Assembly: GCA_001418405.1 (NCBI GenBank)
Contig: LIQL01000032.1
Coordinates: 1-44,650 of the forward strand
Direction of reading: 5' to 3'
Source of the DNA: Streptomyces diastatochromogenes
Lineage (GTDB): Bacteria; Actinomycetota; Actinomycetes; Streptomycetales; Streptomycetaceae
DNA length: 44,650 nt
Shown: piece after piece, positions 26,805-34,320 of the stretch
How positions within the stretch are numbered: the stretch's first letter is position 1
Layout of the letters: every line of letters begins with the position of its first letter
Notes under the pieces: model-generated
Seen by the model: only the letters and a program-made list of their open reading frames with translations
Databases searched by the model: none
What the model was told of the DNA's origin: nothing
Program-made: the position numbers and the translations under genes

Positions 26805-27986
26805 TCAGCCTGCGGGGGCTTCGGAGCCCACCAGCCACATCGCGAAGAACTGCGCGCCGCCGCCGTAGGCGTGCCCCAACGCTCGTCGGGCGCCGTCGAC
26901 TTGGTGGTCGCCCGCCTGGCCGCGGACCTGGAGCGCGGCCTCGGCGAAGCGGATCATGCCGGAGGCGCCGATGGGGTTGGTGGAGAGCACCCCGCCGGAG
27001 GGGTTGACGGGCAGGTCCCCGCCGAGTTCGGTCACGCCGGACTCGGTGAGCTTCCAGCCCTCGCCCTCCGCGGCGAAGCCCAGGTTCTCCAGCCACATCG
27101 GCTCGTACCAGGAGAACGGGACGTACATCTCGACGGCGTCGATCTGGCGGCGGGGGTCGGTGATCCCGGCCTGCCGGTAGACGTCCGCCGCACAGTCCTT
27201 GCCGGCCTGCGGGGAGACGAAGTCCTTGCCTGCGAACAGGGTGGGTTCGCTGCGCATCGCCCCGCCGTGCACCCAGGCCGGTGGGCGCGGCGCGCGGGCG
27301 GCGCCGGCCCGGTCGGTGAGGACCATGGCGCAGGCGCCGTCGGAGGACGGGCAGGTCTCGGAGTAGCGGATCGGGTCCCAGAGCATCGGCGAGGACTGGA
27401 CCTTCTCCAAGGTGAGGTCGTGCTCGTGGAGGTGCGCGTAGGGGTTCTTGAGGGCGTTGCGGCGGTCCTTGTAGGCGACCAGGGAGCCGATGGCGTCGGG
27501 GGCGCCGGTGCGCCGCATGTAGGCGCGGACGTGCGGGGCGAAGAAGCCGCCGGCGCCGGCCAGCAGCGGCTGTTGGAAGGGGACCGGCAGGGACAGGCCC
27601 CACATCGCGTTGGACTCGGACTGCTTCTCGAAGGCGAGGGTGAGGACCGTGCGGTGCACCCGGGCGGCGACGAGGTTGGTCGCGACCAGGGCGGTGGAGC
27701 CGCCGACCGAGCCGGCGGTGTGCACCCGGAGCATCGGTTTGCCGACGGCGCCGAGCGCGTCGGCGAGGTAGAGCTCCGGCATCATCACCCCCTCGAAGAA
27801 GTCGGGGGCCTTGCCGATCACCACCGCGTCGATGTCGGCCCATGTCAACTCGGCGTCTTCGAGGGCGCGTTGGGCGGCCTCGCGGACGAGCCCGGCGATC
27901 GAGACGTCGCGCCGGGCGGCGACGTGCTTGGTCTGGCCGACGCCGACGACGGCCACCGGCTCCTTCGCCCTCGCTGCGTTGCTCAT
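26805..27986 (-). CDS. Ltp3-like thiolase-fold protein (sterol side-chain aldolase family)
   Basis: 393-aa thiolase-fold protein (N-terminus VAVVGVGQTKHVA). The nucleophilic-Cys motif reads VHTAGSVGGSTAL (88-100) with no Cys. The GHP motif is STNPIGASG, and the C-terminal CxG region is GHAYGGGAQFFAMW without Cys. Thiolysis is therefore unlikely; DUF35-associated relatives act as retro-aldolases on side-chain intermediates. Length and order (DUF35 315 aa, 348 aa, 393 aa) match mycobacterial Rv3521-Rv3522(Ltp4)-Rv3523(Ltp3). ATG 27986 overlaps the upstream stop (ATGA). Substrate assignment to C-24-branched sterol intermediates is inference from this synteny. Confidence 0.82.
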   Translation of the reverse strand: MSNAARAKEPVAVVGVGQTKHVAARRDVSIAGLVREAAQRALEDAELTWADIDAVVIGKAPDFFEGVMMPELYLADALGAVGKPMLRVHTAGSVGGSTALVATNLVAARVHRTVLTLAFEKQSESNAMWGLSLPVPFQQPLLAGAGGFFAPHVRAYMRRTGAPDAIGSLVAYKDRRNALKNPYAHLHEHDLTLEKVQSSPMLWDPIRYSETCPSSDGACAMVLTDRAGAARAPRPPAWVHGGAMRSEPTLFAGKDFVSPQAGKDCAADVYRQAGITDPRRQIDAVEMYVPFSWYEPMWLENLGFAAEGEGWKLTESGVTELGGDLPVNPSGGVLSTNPIGASGMIRFAEAALQVRGQAGDHQVDGARRALGHAYGGGAQFFAMWLVGSEAPAG

Positions 27987-29029
27987 CGCTCCCCCTCCAG
28001 GACGGCGACCAGGTTCTGTTGCAGGCAGGGGCCCGAGGTGGCGTGCGCCAGGGCGCGGTCGGCGTCGCCGCGTTGGACGGCGGCGGCGGCCTCGCCGAGG
28101 CGGATCAGCCCGGCGGCCATCACGGGGTTGGCGGCCAGGGCGCCGCCGGACGGGTTGATGCGGACCGTGCTGCCGGGGGCGTCGAGCCGCAGGGCGCGGC
28201 GCAGGACGACCTCCTGGGAGGTGAACGGGGCGTGCAGTTCGGCGACGTCTACGGGGGCGTCGAAGGCCCCGGCGTGTTCGGCGGCGAGCCGGGTGGAGGG
28301 CGAGTCGGTCAGGTCGCGGACGCCCAGGGCGTGCGCCTCGATGCGGTGGTCCAGACCGCGGATCCAGGCGGGGCGGTCGGCCAGGCGGCGGGCGGTGTCG
28401 CCGGCGGCGAGGACCACCGCGGCGGCGCCGTCCACCACCGGCGGGCAGTCGCCGGTCCGCAACGGGCCGACGACCTGCCGTCCGGGGGCGGCGTCCGGCC
28501 GTCCGCGGCGGTGTGCCCCGATCGTGGCGAGTTCCCGCGCGTCGGTGTGGCCGGCGTCGATCAGGGCCTGGGCCTGGAGGGCGGCGAGCGCCACGGAGTC
28601 GGGCCAGAGCGGGGCGACGTAGTACGGGTCGAGCTGGCGGGTGAGGACCTCGCGGAGGTCGCCGGGCGAGGACTTGCCGTACGCGTAGACCAGTGCGGTG
28701 TCGGCCTCGCCGGTGAGGATCTTGACCCAGGCTTCGTACAGCGCCCAGGCGCCGTCCATCTCCACGTGCGATTCGGAGATCGGCGGCCAGGCGCCGACGC
28801 CGTCCAGGGCCATGGTGAAGGAGAAGGCGCGGCCGGCGAGGTAGTCGGAGGAGCCGGAGCAGGTGAAGTCGATGTCGCGGGCCTTCAGGCCGGTTCGGGC
28901 GAGCACGTCGTGCAGGACCGGCATCAGCATCTCGACCTCGGAGGTCTCCGCGCTGTCCGGGACGTGCTCGCTCTGCCCGAAGGCGACGATGGCGACGTCG
29001 CGCACCGGGCCGCGCGCTGGCTCGGACAT
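27983..29029 (-). CDS. Ltp4-like thiolase-fold protein
   Basis: 348-aa thiolase-fold protein starting VAIVAFGQSEHVPDSAE. The usual Cys loop is replaced by ISESHVEMDGAWALYEAW and the GHP motif by LAANPVMAAGL, so the thiolase triad is lost here too. TCSGSSDYLAGRAFSF marks an early conserved loop. It is co-encoded with the DUF35 protein (its ATG at 29029 shares a base with the DUF35 stop) and with the Ltp3-like gene (ATGA). A heteromeric complex of the two thiolase-like proteins with tandem DUF35 is the natural model. Confidence 0.82.
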   Translation of the reverse strand: MSEPARGPVRDVAIVAFGQSEHVPDSAETSEVEMLMPVLHDVLARTGLKARDIDFTCSGSSDYLAGRAFSFTMALDGVGAWPPISESHVEMDGAWALYEAWVKILTGEADTALVYAYGKSSPGDLREVLTRQLDPYYVAPLWPDSVALAALQAQALIDAGHTDARELATIGAHRRGRPDAAPGRQVVGPLRTGDCPPVVDGAAAVVLAAGDTARRLADRPAWIRGLDHRIEAHALGVRDLTDSPSTRLAAEHAGAFDAPVDVAELHAPFTSQEVVLRRALRLDAPGSTVRINPSGGALAANPVMAAGLIRLGEAAAAVQRGDADRALAHATSGPCLQQNLVAVLEGER

Positions 29030-29976
29030 CAGATCAGCTCCTTGTAGCTGTCGTAGTCGGCGTCGGGCTCGCCGGTGGGGCGGTAGTGGTCGGGGTGGCG
29101 GGCGCCCTCGGTCCAGACGGGTTCGACGCGCAGGCCCATCCGCACCTGGTCGTAGGGGATGCCGCCGATCCGGGCGTGCAGGGCGAGGTCGGCGCCGTCC
29201 AGGGCGATGTGGGCGTAGACGTAGGGCACGTCGATGTCGAGGTTGCGGGCCTTGATGTTGACGATGCAGAAGGTGGTGACGGTGCCGCGGGGGCCGACCT
29301 CGACCTGTTCGCCGGTCGCCACCCCGCAGGTGGGGCAGGCGCCGCGGGGCGGGACGTACACCTTGCGGCAGGCGGGGCAGCGCTCGCCGACGGTCTTGTG
29401 TTCGGCGAGCCCTTGGATGTAGCGGGACTGGGTGCGGCCGGGCGCGTAGGTGTAGTCGAGCCGGGCCGGGGCGGTGATGCCGGTGACCGGGTCGGCGAAC
29501 TCCCCGCCGTGCGGCCGGCCGTGCGGCTGCTCCGCCGCGTCGTCGGCGGGTTCGAAGCAGGCGATGTCGGTGATCGCGCCGGTGCGCTCGGCGGCCCAGC
29601 GGATCCGCACGCGCATGCCGCTGCGCACGGCTTCGGGGCCGGGTGCGTCGAGGGCGTGCAGCAGGGCGGTGTCGGCGCCGTCGAGCCGGACGAGGACCCA
29701 GGCGAAGGGGGTGTCCAGGGGCTGGCCGCGGCGTGCGGACGGGTTCCAGGCCCAGGTGGTGACGGTGCCGGTCGGGGCGACCTCGACCAGTTCGCGCAGC
29801 TCGTCGGCGGTGACCGGGTCGTATTCGACGGGCGGCACCACCACCCGCCCGTCGCGGGCCCGGACCCCGAGGACGGTGCGTTCGCGCAGCCCGGTGAGGA
29901 AGGCGCTCTGCACCGGGCCGAGTGAGCGGGTGAAGGGGAATTCGACGACGAGCGGCGCGGTCAGGACCTCTGACAT
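29029..29976 (-). CDS. Tandem DUF35 OB-fold protein with one zinc ribbon
   Basis: 315-aa protein made of two DUF35-like halves. The N-terminal half (about 15-140) has the OB-type pattern VEVAPTGTVTTWAWNP and PFAWVLVRLDGADTALLHALD but no zinc ribbon. The C-terminal half (about 175-300) has a rubredoxin-like ribbon (Cys200, 203, 214, 217 in ERCPACRKVYVPPRGACPTC) and the matching OB strand VEVGPRGTVTTFCIVN. DUF35 domains bind thiolase-fold partners, as in ChsH2-Ltp2; two halves and two partner genes suggest one DUF35 unit per thiolase. The ECH gene ends 24 bp upstream of the ATG. Confidence 0.85.
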   Translation of the reverse strand: MSEVLTAPLVVEFPFTRSLGPVQSAFLTGLRERTVLGVRARDGRVVVPPVEYDPVTADELRELVEVAPTGTVTTWAWNPSARRGQPLDTPFAWVLVRLDGADTALLHALDAPGPEAVRSGMRVRIRWAAERTGAITDIACFEPADDAAEQPHGRPHGGEFADPVTGITAPARLDYTYAPGRTQSRYIQGLAEHKTVGERCPACRKVYVPPRGACPTCGVATGEQVEVGPRGTVTTFCIVNIKARNLDIDVPYVYAHIALDGADLALHARIGGIPYDQVRMGLRVEPVWTEGARHPDHYRPTGEPDADYDSYKELI

Positions 29977-30000
29977 GGCGGTCTCCTCGGTGGGGTGGGG

Positions 30001-30846
30001 TCAGGCGCGCCGGAAGACCGGTGGGCGCTTCTCGGCGAAGGCGCGGGAGCCCTCCTTGGCGTCGGCGGTGTCGAAGACCGGCCAGCCGCGGGCGAGTTCG
30101 GCGGCGAGGCCGTCGGCCTCGGTCAGCTCGGCGGCCTCGTAGACGGACGCCTTGACCGCCTCGACGGCGAGCGGCCCGCAGGCGTTGATCCGTTCGGCGA
30201 TCTCCAGGGCCTTCTCCAGTGCGGTGCCGTCGGGGACGACGTGTCCGATCAGGCCGATCCGGGCGGCCTCGGGGGCCGGGTAGGGGCGGCCGGTGAGCAG
30301 CATCTCCAGGGCGTGGGTGCGGGGGATCTGCCGGGGCAGCCGCACGGTGGAGCCGCCGATGGGGAACAGGCCGCGCCGGACCTCGTAGAGCCCGAAGGTG
30401 GCGCCCTCGCCGGCGACCCGGATGTCGGTGCCCTGGAGGATCTCGGTGCCGCCGGCGACGCAGTGGCCCTCGACGGCGGCGATCACCGGTTTGCGCGGGC
30501 GGTGGTGGCGCAGCATCGCCTTCCAGTGCAGGTCGGGGTCGGCGCGCAGCCGCTCCCGGTGTTCCTCGCCGGTCATCCCGCCGCCGGCCAGCGCCTTGAG
30601 GTCCATGCCGGCGCAGAAGGAGCCGCCGGCGCCGGTCAGCACGATCGACCGGATGCCGTCGTCGGCGTCGGCGGCCAACCAGCCGTCGTACAGGCCGACC
30701 AGCATCGGCAGGGACAGCGCGTTCTTGGCCTCGGGCCGGTTGAGGGTGAGCACCAGTGTCGCGCCGGTGCGCGTCACGGTGAGGTGTTCGGTGCCCGCGT
30801 CCTCCGGCCGAGCCGGCGCGGTCGCGGCGTGTTCGGTCCCGCCCAT
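30001..30846 (-). CDS. Enoyl-CoA hydratase/isomerase (EchA19-like)
   Basis: 281-aa crotonase-fold enzyme, first gene of the leftward sterol operon. Landmarks are LTLNRPEAKNALSLPML, the oxyanion loop SFCAGMDLKAL, and EGHCVAGGTEILQGTDIRVA. ATG 30846 is preferred: GGGAGG lies seven bases upstream, and a longer frame from 30903 would place the KstR box inside the gene. It is divergent from the FadD19-like ligase, an arrangement seen for echA19 and fadD19 in mycobacteria. It hydrates an alpha,beta-unsaturated acyl-CoA; the sterol substrate is inferred. Confidence 0.85.
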   Translation of the reverse strand: MGGTEHAATAPARPEDAGTEHLTVTRTGATLVLTLNRPEAKNALSLPMLVGLYDGWLAADADDGIRSIVLTGAGGSFCAGMDLKALAGGGMTGEEHRERLRADPDLHWKAMLRHHRPRKPVIAAVEGHCVAGGTEILQGTDIRVAGEGATFGLYEVRRGLFPIGGSTVRLPRQIPRTHALEMLLTGRPYPAPEAARIGLIGHVVPDGTALEKALEIAERINACGPLAVEAVKASVYEAAELTEADGLAAELARGWPVFDTADAKEGSRAFAEKRPPVFRRA

Positions 30847-30868
30847 TCCGTCCTCCCGTCTCACGACG

Positions 30869-30882
30869 TAGAACAGGTTGCA
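30869..30882. promoter_or_regulatory. KstR-type operator (exact match to TNNAACNNGTTNNA)
   Basis: TAGAACAGGTTGCA fits every fixed position of the KstR consensus published for mycobacterial sterol catabolism. It is located 23 bp upstream of the enoyl-CoA hydratase start and 127 bp upstream of the FadD19-like start, in their shared promoter gap. No kstR gene is in this window. Confidence 0.7.
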
Positions 30883-30910
30883 GTAGCCGCACGGCGAGTT
30901 CAAGGCTTTT

Positions 30911-30925
30911 CTGACGACCAGTCAG
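30911..30925. promoter_or_regulatory. Second palindrome, CTGACG-type, in the sterol promoter gap
   Basis: CTGACGACCAGTCAG is an imperfect palindrome of the form TGACG-N3-CGTCA with one mismatch. Similar sites occur at 33470-33482 and 42710-42722. It may be the target of a second regulator acting with KstR. Confidence 0.45.
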
Positions 30926-31009
30926 TTTTCTTGGTCGGGGCCCTTCCCTGCGCTCGGCCGCGGCGCTCTAATGACGCCCGAGCCGACGTCCGCACGGTCT
31001 GGAGGAGCC

Positions 31010-32638
31010 ATGGAGTACAACCTCGCCGACCTCTTCGAGTCGATCGTCGACGCTGTTCCCGACCGCGAGGCGCTGGTGCACCTCGACCACCCGGGCACCG
31101 GCGCCGAAACGCGGCTCAGCTACGCGGAGTTGGACCGCGCCGCCAACCGGCTCGCCCACCACCTCGCCGACCGGGGCGTCGGCCCCGGCGACCACGTCGG
31201 ACTGCACCTGTACAACGGCGTCGAGTACCTCCAGGGCGTCTACGCCTGCCTGAAGATCCGCGCCGTTCCGGTGAACGTCAACTACCGTTACGTCGAGGAG
31301 GAGTTGGCGTACCTCTACCGGGACGCCGACCTGGTGGCACTGGTCTTCGAAGCGGAGTTCACCGAGCGGGTGGCCGGCGCGCTGCCGCAGGCCCCGAAGC
31401 TGCGCCACCTGGTACGCGTCGGCACCCCGCCCGCCGGCGCCACCGAACCGCGGATCACCCCGGTACCACTGGCCCGGGCCGTGGCCGCCGGCTCACCCGA
31501 CCGCGGCTTCGGCCCCCGCTCCGCCGACGACCGGATCGTCATCTACACCGGCGGGACCACCGGCATGCCCAAGGGCGTGGTGTGGCGCCACGAGGACATC
31601 TTCTTCTCGGGGATGGGCGGCGGCGCCCCGACCGGGGAGCCGGTCGGCCGCCCGCAGGAGCTGGCCGAACGGGTGGCGGCGGGCGGCGAGGGCCTGGTCT
31701 TCTTCCCGACGCCGCCGCTGATGCACGGCACCTCGACGCTCACCGCGTTCATCGCCTTCCACTTCGGCCAGAAGGTCGTCATCCACCGCAAGTTCGCGCC
31801 GGAGGAAGTGCTGCGCACCATCGAACGGGAACGGGTCACCAGCGTCTCCCTGGTGGGCGACGCGATGCTGCGGCCACTGGTGGACGCGCTCGCCGGCCCG
31901 CTCAAGGGCACCGACTGCTCGTCCCTGTTCAGCGTCAGCAGCTCCGGGGCGATCCTCTCCGACACCGTCCGCGCCCAGTTCAGCGCGCTGGTCCCGAACG
32001 CACTGCTGCTGAACAACTTCGGCTCCTCGGAGTCGGGCTTCAACGGCACCGCCACCGACGACTCCGGCCCCGCCAAGGGCTTCCGCCTGAACGTCAACTC
32101 CCGCATGGCGGTGGTGGATCCGGCCACCCAGCGGCCGGCCGAGGTCGGCGTGGCGGGCCGTCTCGCACTGCGCGGCCACGTCCCGCTCGGCTACTACAAC
32201 GACCCGGCGAAGACCGCCGAGACGTTCTTCGAGGCGAACGGCGACCGGTGGGTGCTGCTCGGCGACATGGCCACCGTCGGCGCCGACGGGGTCGTCACCG
32301 TCCTGGGGCGGGGCTCGCAGTGCATCAACTCCGGCGGGGAGAAGATCTACCCCGAGGAGGTCGAGCAGGCGCTCAAGGCGCATCCGGACGTCTACGACGC
32401 GCTGGTGGCCGGCGTGCCGGACGACCGCTGGGGCAACCGGGTGGCCGCCGTCGTCCAACTCCGCGCGGACGCCGCCCCCTTGGACCTCGACGCCCTCCAG
32501 GCGCACTGCCGGACCCGCCTGGCCGGCTACAAGGTCCCGCGCCAGGTCGTCTTCACCGACCGCATCCAGCGCTCGCCCAGCGGCAAGGCGGACTACCGCT
32601 GGGCGAAGGCCGTGGCGGCGGGCGAACGGCAGGCGTGA
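31010..32638 (+). CDS. FadD19-like steroid/acyl-CoA ligase
   Basis: 542-aa ANL-family ligase that adenylates a carboxylate and transfers it to CoA. The P-loop is IVIYTGGTTGMPKGVVWRHE. FadD19-like landmarks follow: VGDAMLRPLVDALAG, NNFGSSESGFNGTATD, and the A10 region IQRSPSGKADYRWAK with its catalytic Lys. Length matches FadD19 (about 548 aa). ATG 31010 has GGAGGAG five bases upstream. It is divergent from the EchA19-like gene across a KstR-type box. FadD19 activates C-24-branched sterol side chains in Rhodococcus and mycobacteria; the same role here is inference. Confidence 0.85.
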   Translation: MEYNLADLFESIVDAVPDREALVHLDHPGTGAETRLSYAELDRAANRLAHHLADRGVGPGDHVGLHLYNGVEYLQGVYACLKIRAVPVNVNYRYVEEELAYLYRDADLVALVFEAEFTERVAGALPQAPKLRHLVRVGTPPAGATEPRITPVPLARAVAAGSPDRGFGPRSADDRIVIYTGGTTGMPKGVVWRHEDIFFSGMGGGAPTGEPVGRPQELAERVAAGGEGLVFFPTPPLMHGTSTLTAFIAFHFGQKVVIHRKFAPEEVLRTIERERVTSVSLVGDAMLRPLVDALAGPLKGTDCSSLFSVSSSGAILSDTVRAQFSALVPNALLLNNFGSSESGFNGTATDDSGPAKGFRLNVNSRMAVVDPATQRPAEVGVAGRLALRGHVPLGYYNDPAKTAETFFEANGDRWVLLGDMATVGADGVVTVLGRGSQCINSGGEKIYPEEVEQALKAHPDVYDALVAGVPDDRWGNRVAAVVQLRADAAPLDLDALQAHCRTRLAGYKVPRQVVFTDRIQRSPSGKADYRWAKAVAAGERQA

Positions 32639-32717
32639 GCGGGGACGGCGCGGGCCGGCACCCGGGGTCGACGGCCGGACGGACCGCGGGACCCGGCCAC
32701 GGCCCATCGGACACGCG

Positions 32718-33347
32718 CTAACCCCCGCAGACCGAGCGCAGCGACCGGGCGAGCCCCGCGGCGTGCAGCAGGTCCAAGTGGCGCTGCCGCCCGACCCGGA
32801 GAGCGTCCACCGCCAGCCGCGGCACGCAGCCCGGGGCCGTGCGGGCCTGCGGGGACGCGGCGACGGCCCGGACCAGTTCCCCGTTGATCCGGTCGATCTC
32901 CGCCCGGACCCGGGCGAGGTCCGGGCGGCTCGTGGGCGCCTGCGCCGGATCCGCCGCCCAGCGGCGGTGCAGCCCGCGCTGGACGAGCTTGCTGGCCTCG
33001 ATCTGGTCGCGGAAGATCCGCACCGTCGCCTCCGGGTCGGCGCCCACCTGGCGGGCCTGGGCGGCGACCGCGGCCAACACCTCGCGCTCCCGGGCCGGGT
33101 CGTCGATCGGACTGTCGGTCCCCCACTTGGCCGCCGCCACGAGGTCGGCGGTGGCCAGCCGGTCGGCGGAGAGCGCGGCGAGCGGGCGGAGCCGGTCGGC
33201 CGGTGCGGGCGCGGCGGCGAGCGGCCCGGCGGTCGGCCGCGCGGGCGCGCCGGCGGGCGCCGCGACGGCGCTCCCGGCGCCGGCGCACAGCACCGCGGTC
33301 GCGGTCCCGGCGAGCAGCGCGCGACGGATCGAGGTGGTCAGCTGCAC
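32718..33347 (-). CDS. Secreted chorismate mutase (gamma/AroQ type)
   Basis: 209-aa exported enzyme converting chorismate to prephenate. A signal peptide is evident: Arg residues then RALLAGTATAVLCAGAGSAVAA (8-29). The mature helical AroQ-gamma core contains DRLATADLVAAAKWGTDSPI, DDPAREREVLAAVAAQA and FRDQIEASKLVQRGLHRRW, as in the secreted Mycobacterium tuberculosis enzyme. GTG 33347 has a GAAGGG site upstream. Cys in SVCGG and APGCVP could form a disulphide. Why an exported chorismate mutase is made is unclear in all such organisms. Confidence 0.88.
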   Translation of the reverse strand: MQLTTSIRRALLAGTATAVLCAGAGSAVAAPAGAPARPTAGPLAAAPAPADRLRPLAALSADRLATADLVAAAKWGTDSPIDDPAREREVLAAVAAQARQVGADPEATVRIFRDQIEASKLVQRGLHRRWAADPAQAPTSRPDLARVRAEIDRINGELVRAVAASPQARTAPGCVPRLAVDALRVGRQRHLDLLHAAGLARSLRSVCGG

Positions 33348-33469
33348 ATCGAGCCCTTCTCGAAGGCCGCGGCCCGACGCACGGCGCGGGCCGCGGAGTG
33401 GTGCGGACGCCGGGAGCTTACGGCCGGACCACCCCCGCCGGCACCCCGCCCCGACCTCCACCCAGCATC

Positions 33470-33482
33470 TGACGACACGTCA
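33470..33482. promoter_or_regulatory. TGACG-N3-CGTCA palindrome
   Basis: TGACGACACGTCA, perfect five-base arms around ACA, lies about 120 bp upstream of the chorismate mutase start. On the minus strand it overlaps a TTGACG that could be a -35, though no convincing -10 follows. It is the best copy of the motif also found at 30912-30924 and 42710-42722. Confidence 0.45.
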
Positions 33483-33510
33483 AGTGCGTGCCAGATCAGC
33501 CCTCCCGCAC

Positions 33511-34209
33511 TCAGCCGCGGCCCGCCAGGAACGCCGTCACCGCCGCCAGGTACTCCGCCGGGCGCTCCTCGTGGACGAGGTGGCCGGCGCCCTCGACGGT
33601 GACCAGCCGGGCGGCGGGGAGGGCGCCGGCCAGCTCGGCGAGGTGCTCCTGGGGAAGGTGACTGGTGGCGCCGCCGGCGATGACGAGCGTGGGGGCGGCG
33701 ATCGCGGACAGCGCGGTGCGCCAGTGCGGGGCGGGGGCGTTCCGCTCGGCCACCACGGCGACCTTGGCCCGCCAGTCGAAGGTCGCGGGGCCGGGCGGTG
33801 GCGCCGGGACCGACTGCGGCGGGTCCGCGGGCACCGGCGGGACGGGCTCCTCCACGATCAGGCGGGAGACCAGGTCCGGGCGGTGGGCGGCCAACAGCAG
33901 GGCGGCGGTGGCGCCCAGCGAGTGGCCGATGAGCGTGACCGGTCCGAGGCCGAGCGCCTGGACGAAGCCGATCGCGTCGTCGCGCCAGCGCTCGAAGCCG
34001 TACTCCCCCGGCCAGTCGCTGCGGCCGTGTCCGCGCTGGTCGAGGGCGAAGACGCGGTGCGTGGTGGCCAGTCGGCCGACCACTCCGCGCCAGTCCTCCC
34101 CGTCCTCACCGAGGCAGTGCAGCAGCACCGCCGCGGGGGCGTCCGTCTCACCCCAGACGCGGTACGCCAGTCGGACGCCGTCCACCTGCACCTTCCGTAC
34201 GTCACCCAT
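33511..34209 (-). CDS. Alpha/beta-hydrolase
   Basis: 232-aa cytosolic hydrolase. VLLHCLGEDGEDW forms the oxyanion region, FALDQRGHGRSDWP the next strand-turn, LIGHSLGATAALLL holds nucleophile Ser97, and VEGAGHLVHEERP holds the catalytic His. The compact lid suggests a small ester or thioester. ATG 34209 is divergent from the PaaK-like gene. Substrate not deducible. Confidence 0.85.
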   Translation of the reverse strand: MGDVRKVQVDGVRLAYRVWGETDAPAAVLLHCLGEDGEDWRGVVGRLATTHRVFALDQRGHGRSDWPGEYGFERWRDDAIGFVQALGLGPVTLIGHSLGATAALLLAAHRPDLVSRLIVEEPVPPVPADPPQSVPAPPPGPATFDWRAKVAVVAERNAPAPHWRTALSAIAAPTLVIAGGATSHLPQEHLAELAGALPAARLVTVEGAGHLVHEERPAEYLAAVTAFLAGRG

Positions 34210-34247
34210 GCGCCGACGCTACCCGTGGGCCGTCCGCGGCAAGCCCC

Positions 34248-34308
34248 TTGACGTGTTCGCCGCGCGCTGATTACTTGGAGCGGCACGCAGCTACCGAATG
34301 ATCGGTAG
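34248..34308 (+). promoter_or_regulatory. Promoter with TetR-type operator upstream of the PaaK-like gene
   Basis: A candidate promoter is TTGACG (34248-34253), 17 bp, TTACTT (34271-34276); the -10 is weak. Just downstream, CTACCGAATGATCGGTAG (34291-34308) is a perfect inverted repeat with seven-base arms and a four-base centre. ACCG-N6-CGGT sites are used by PaaR-type TetR repressors of phenylacetate genes. The position would block early elongation. Confidence 0.6.
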
Positions 34309-34320
34309 GGAGACGAGGCG

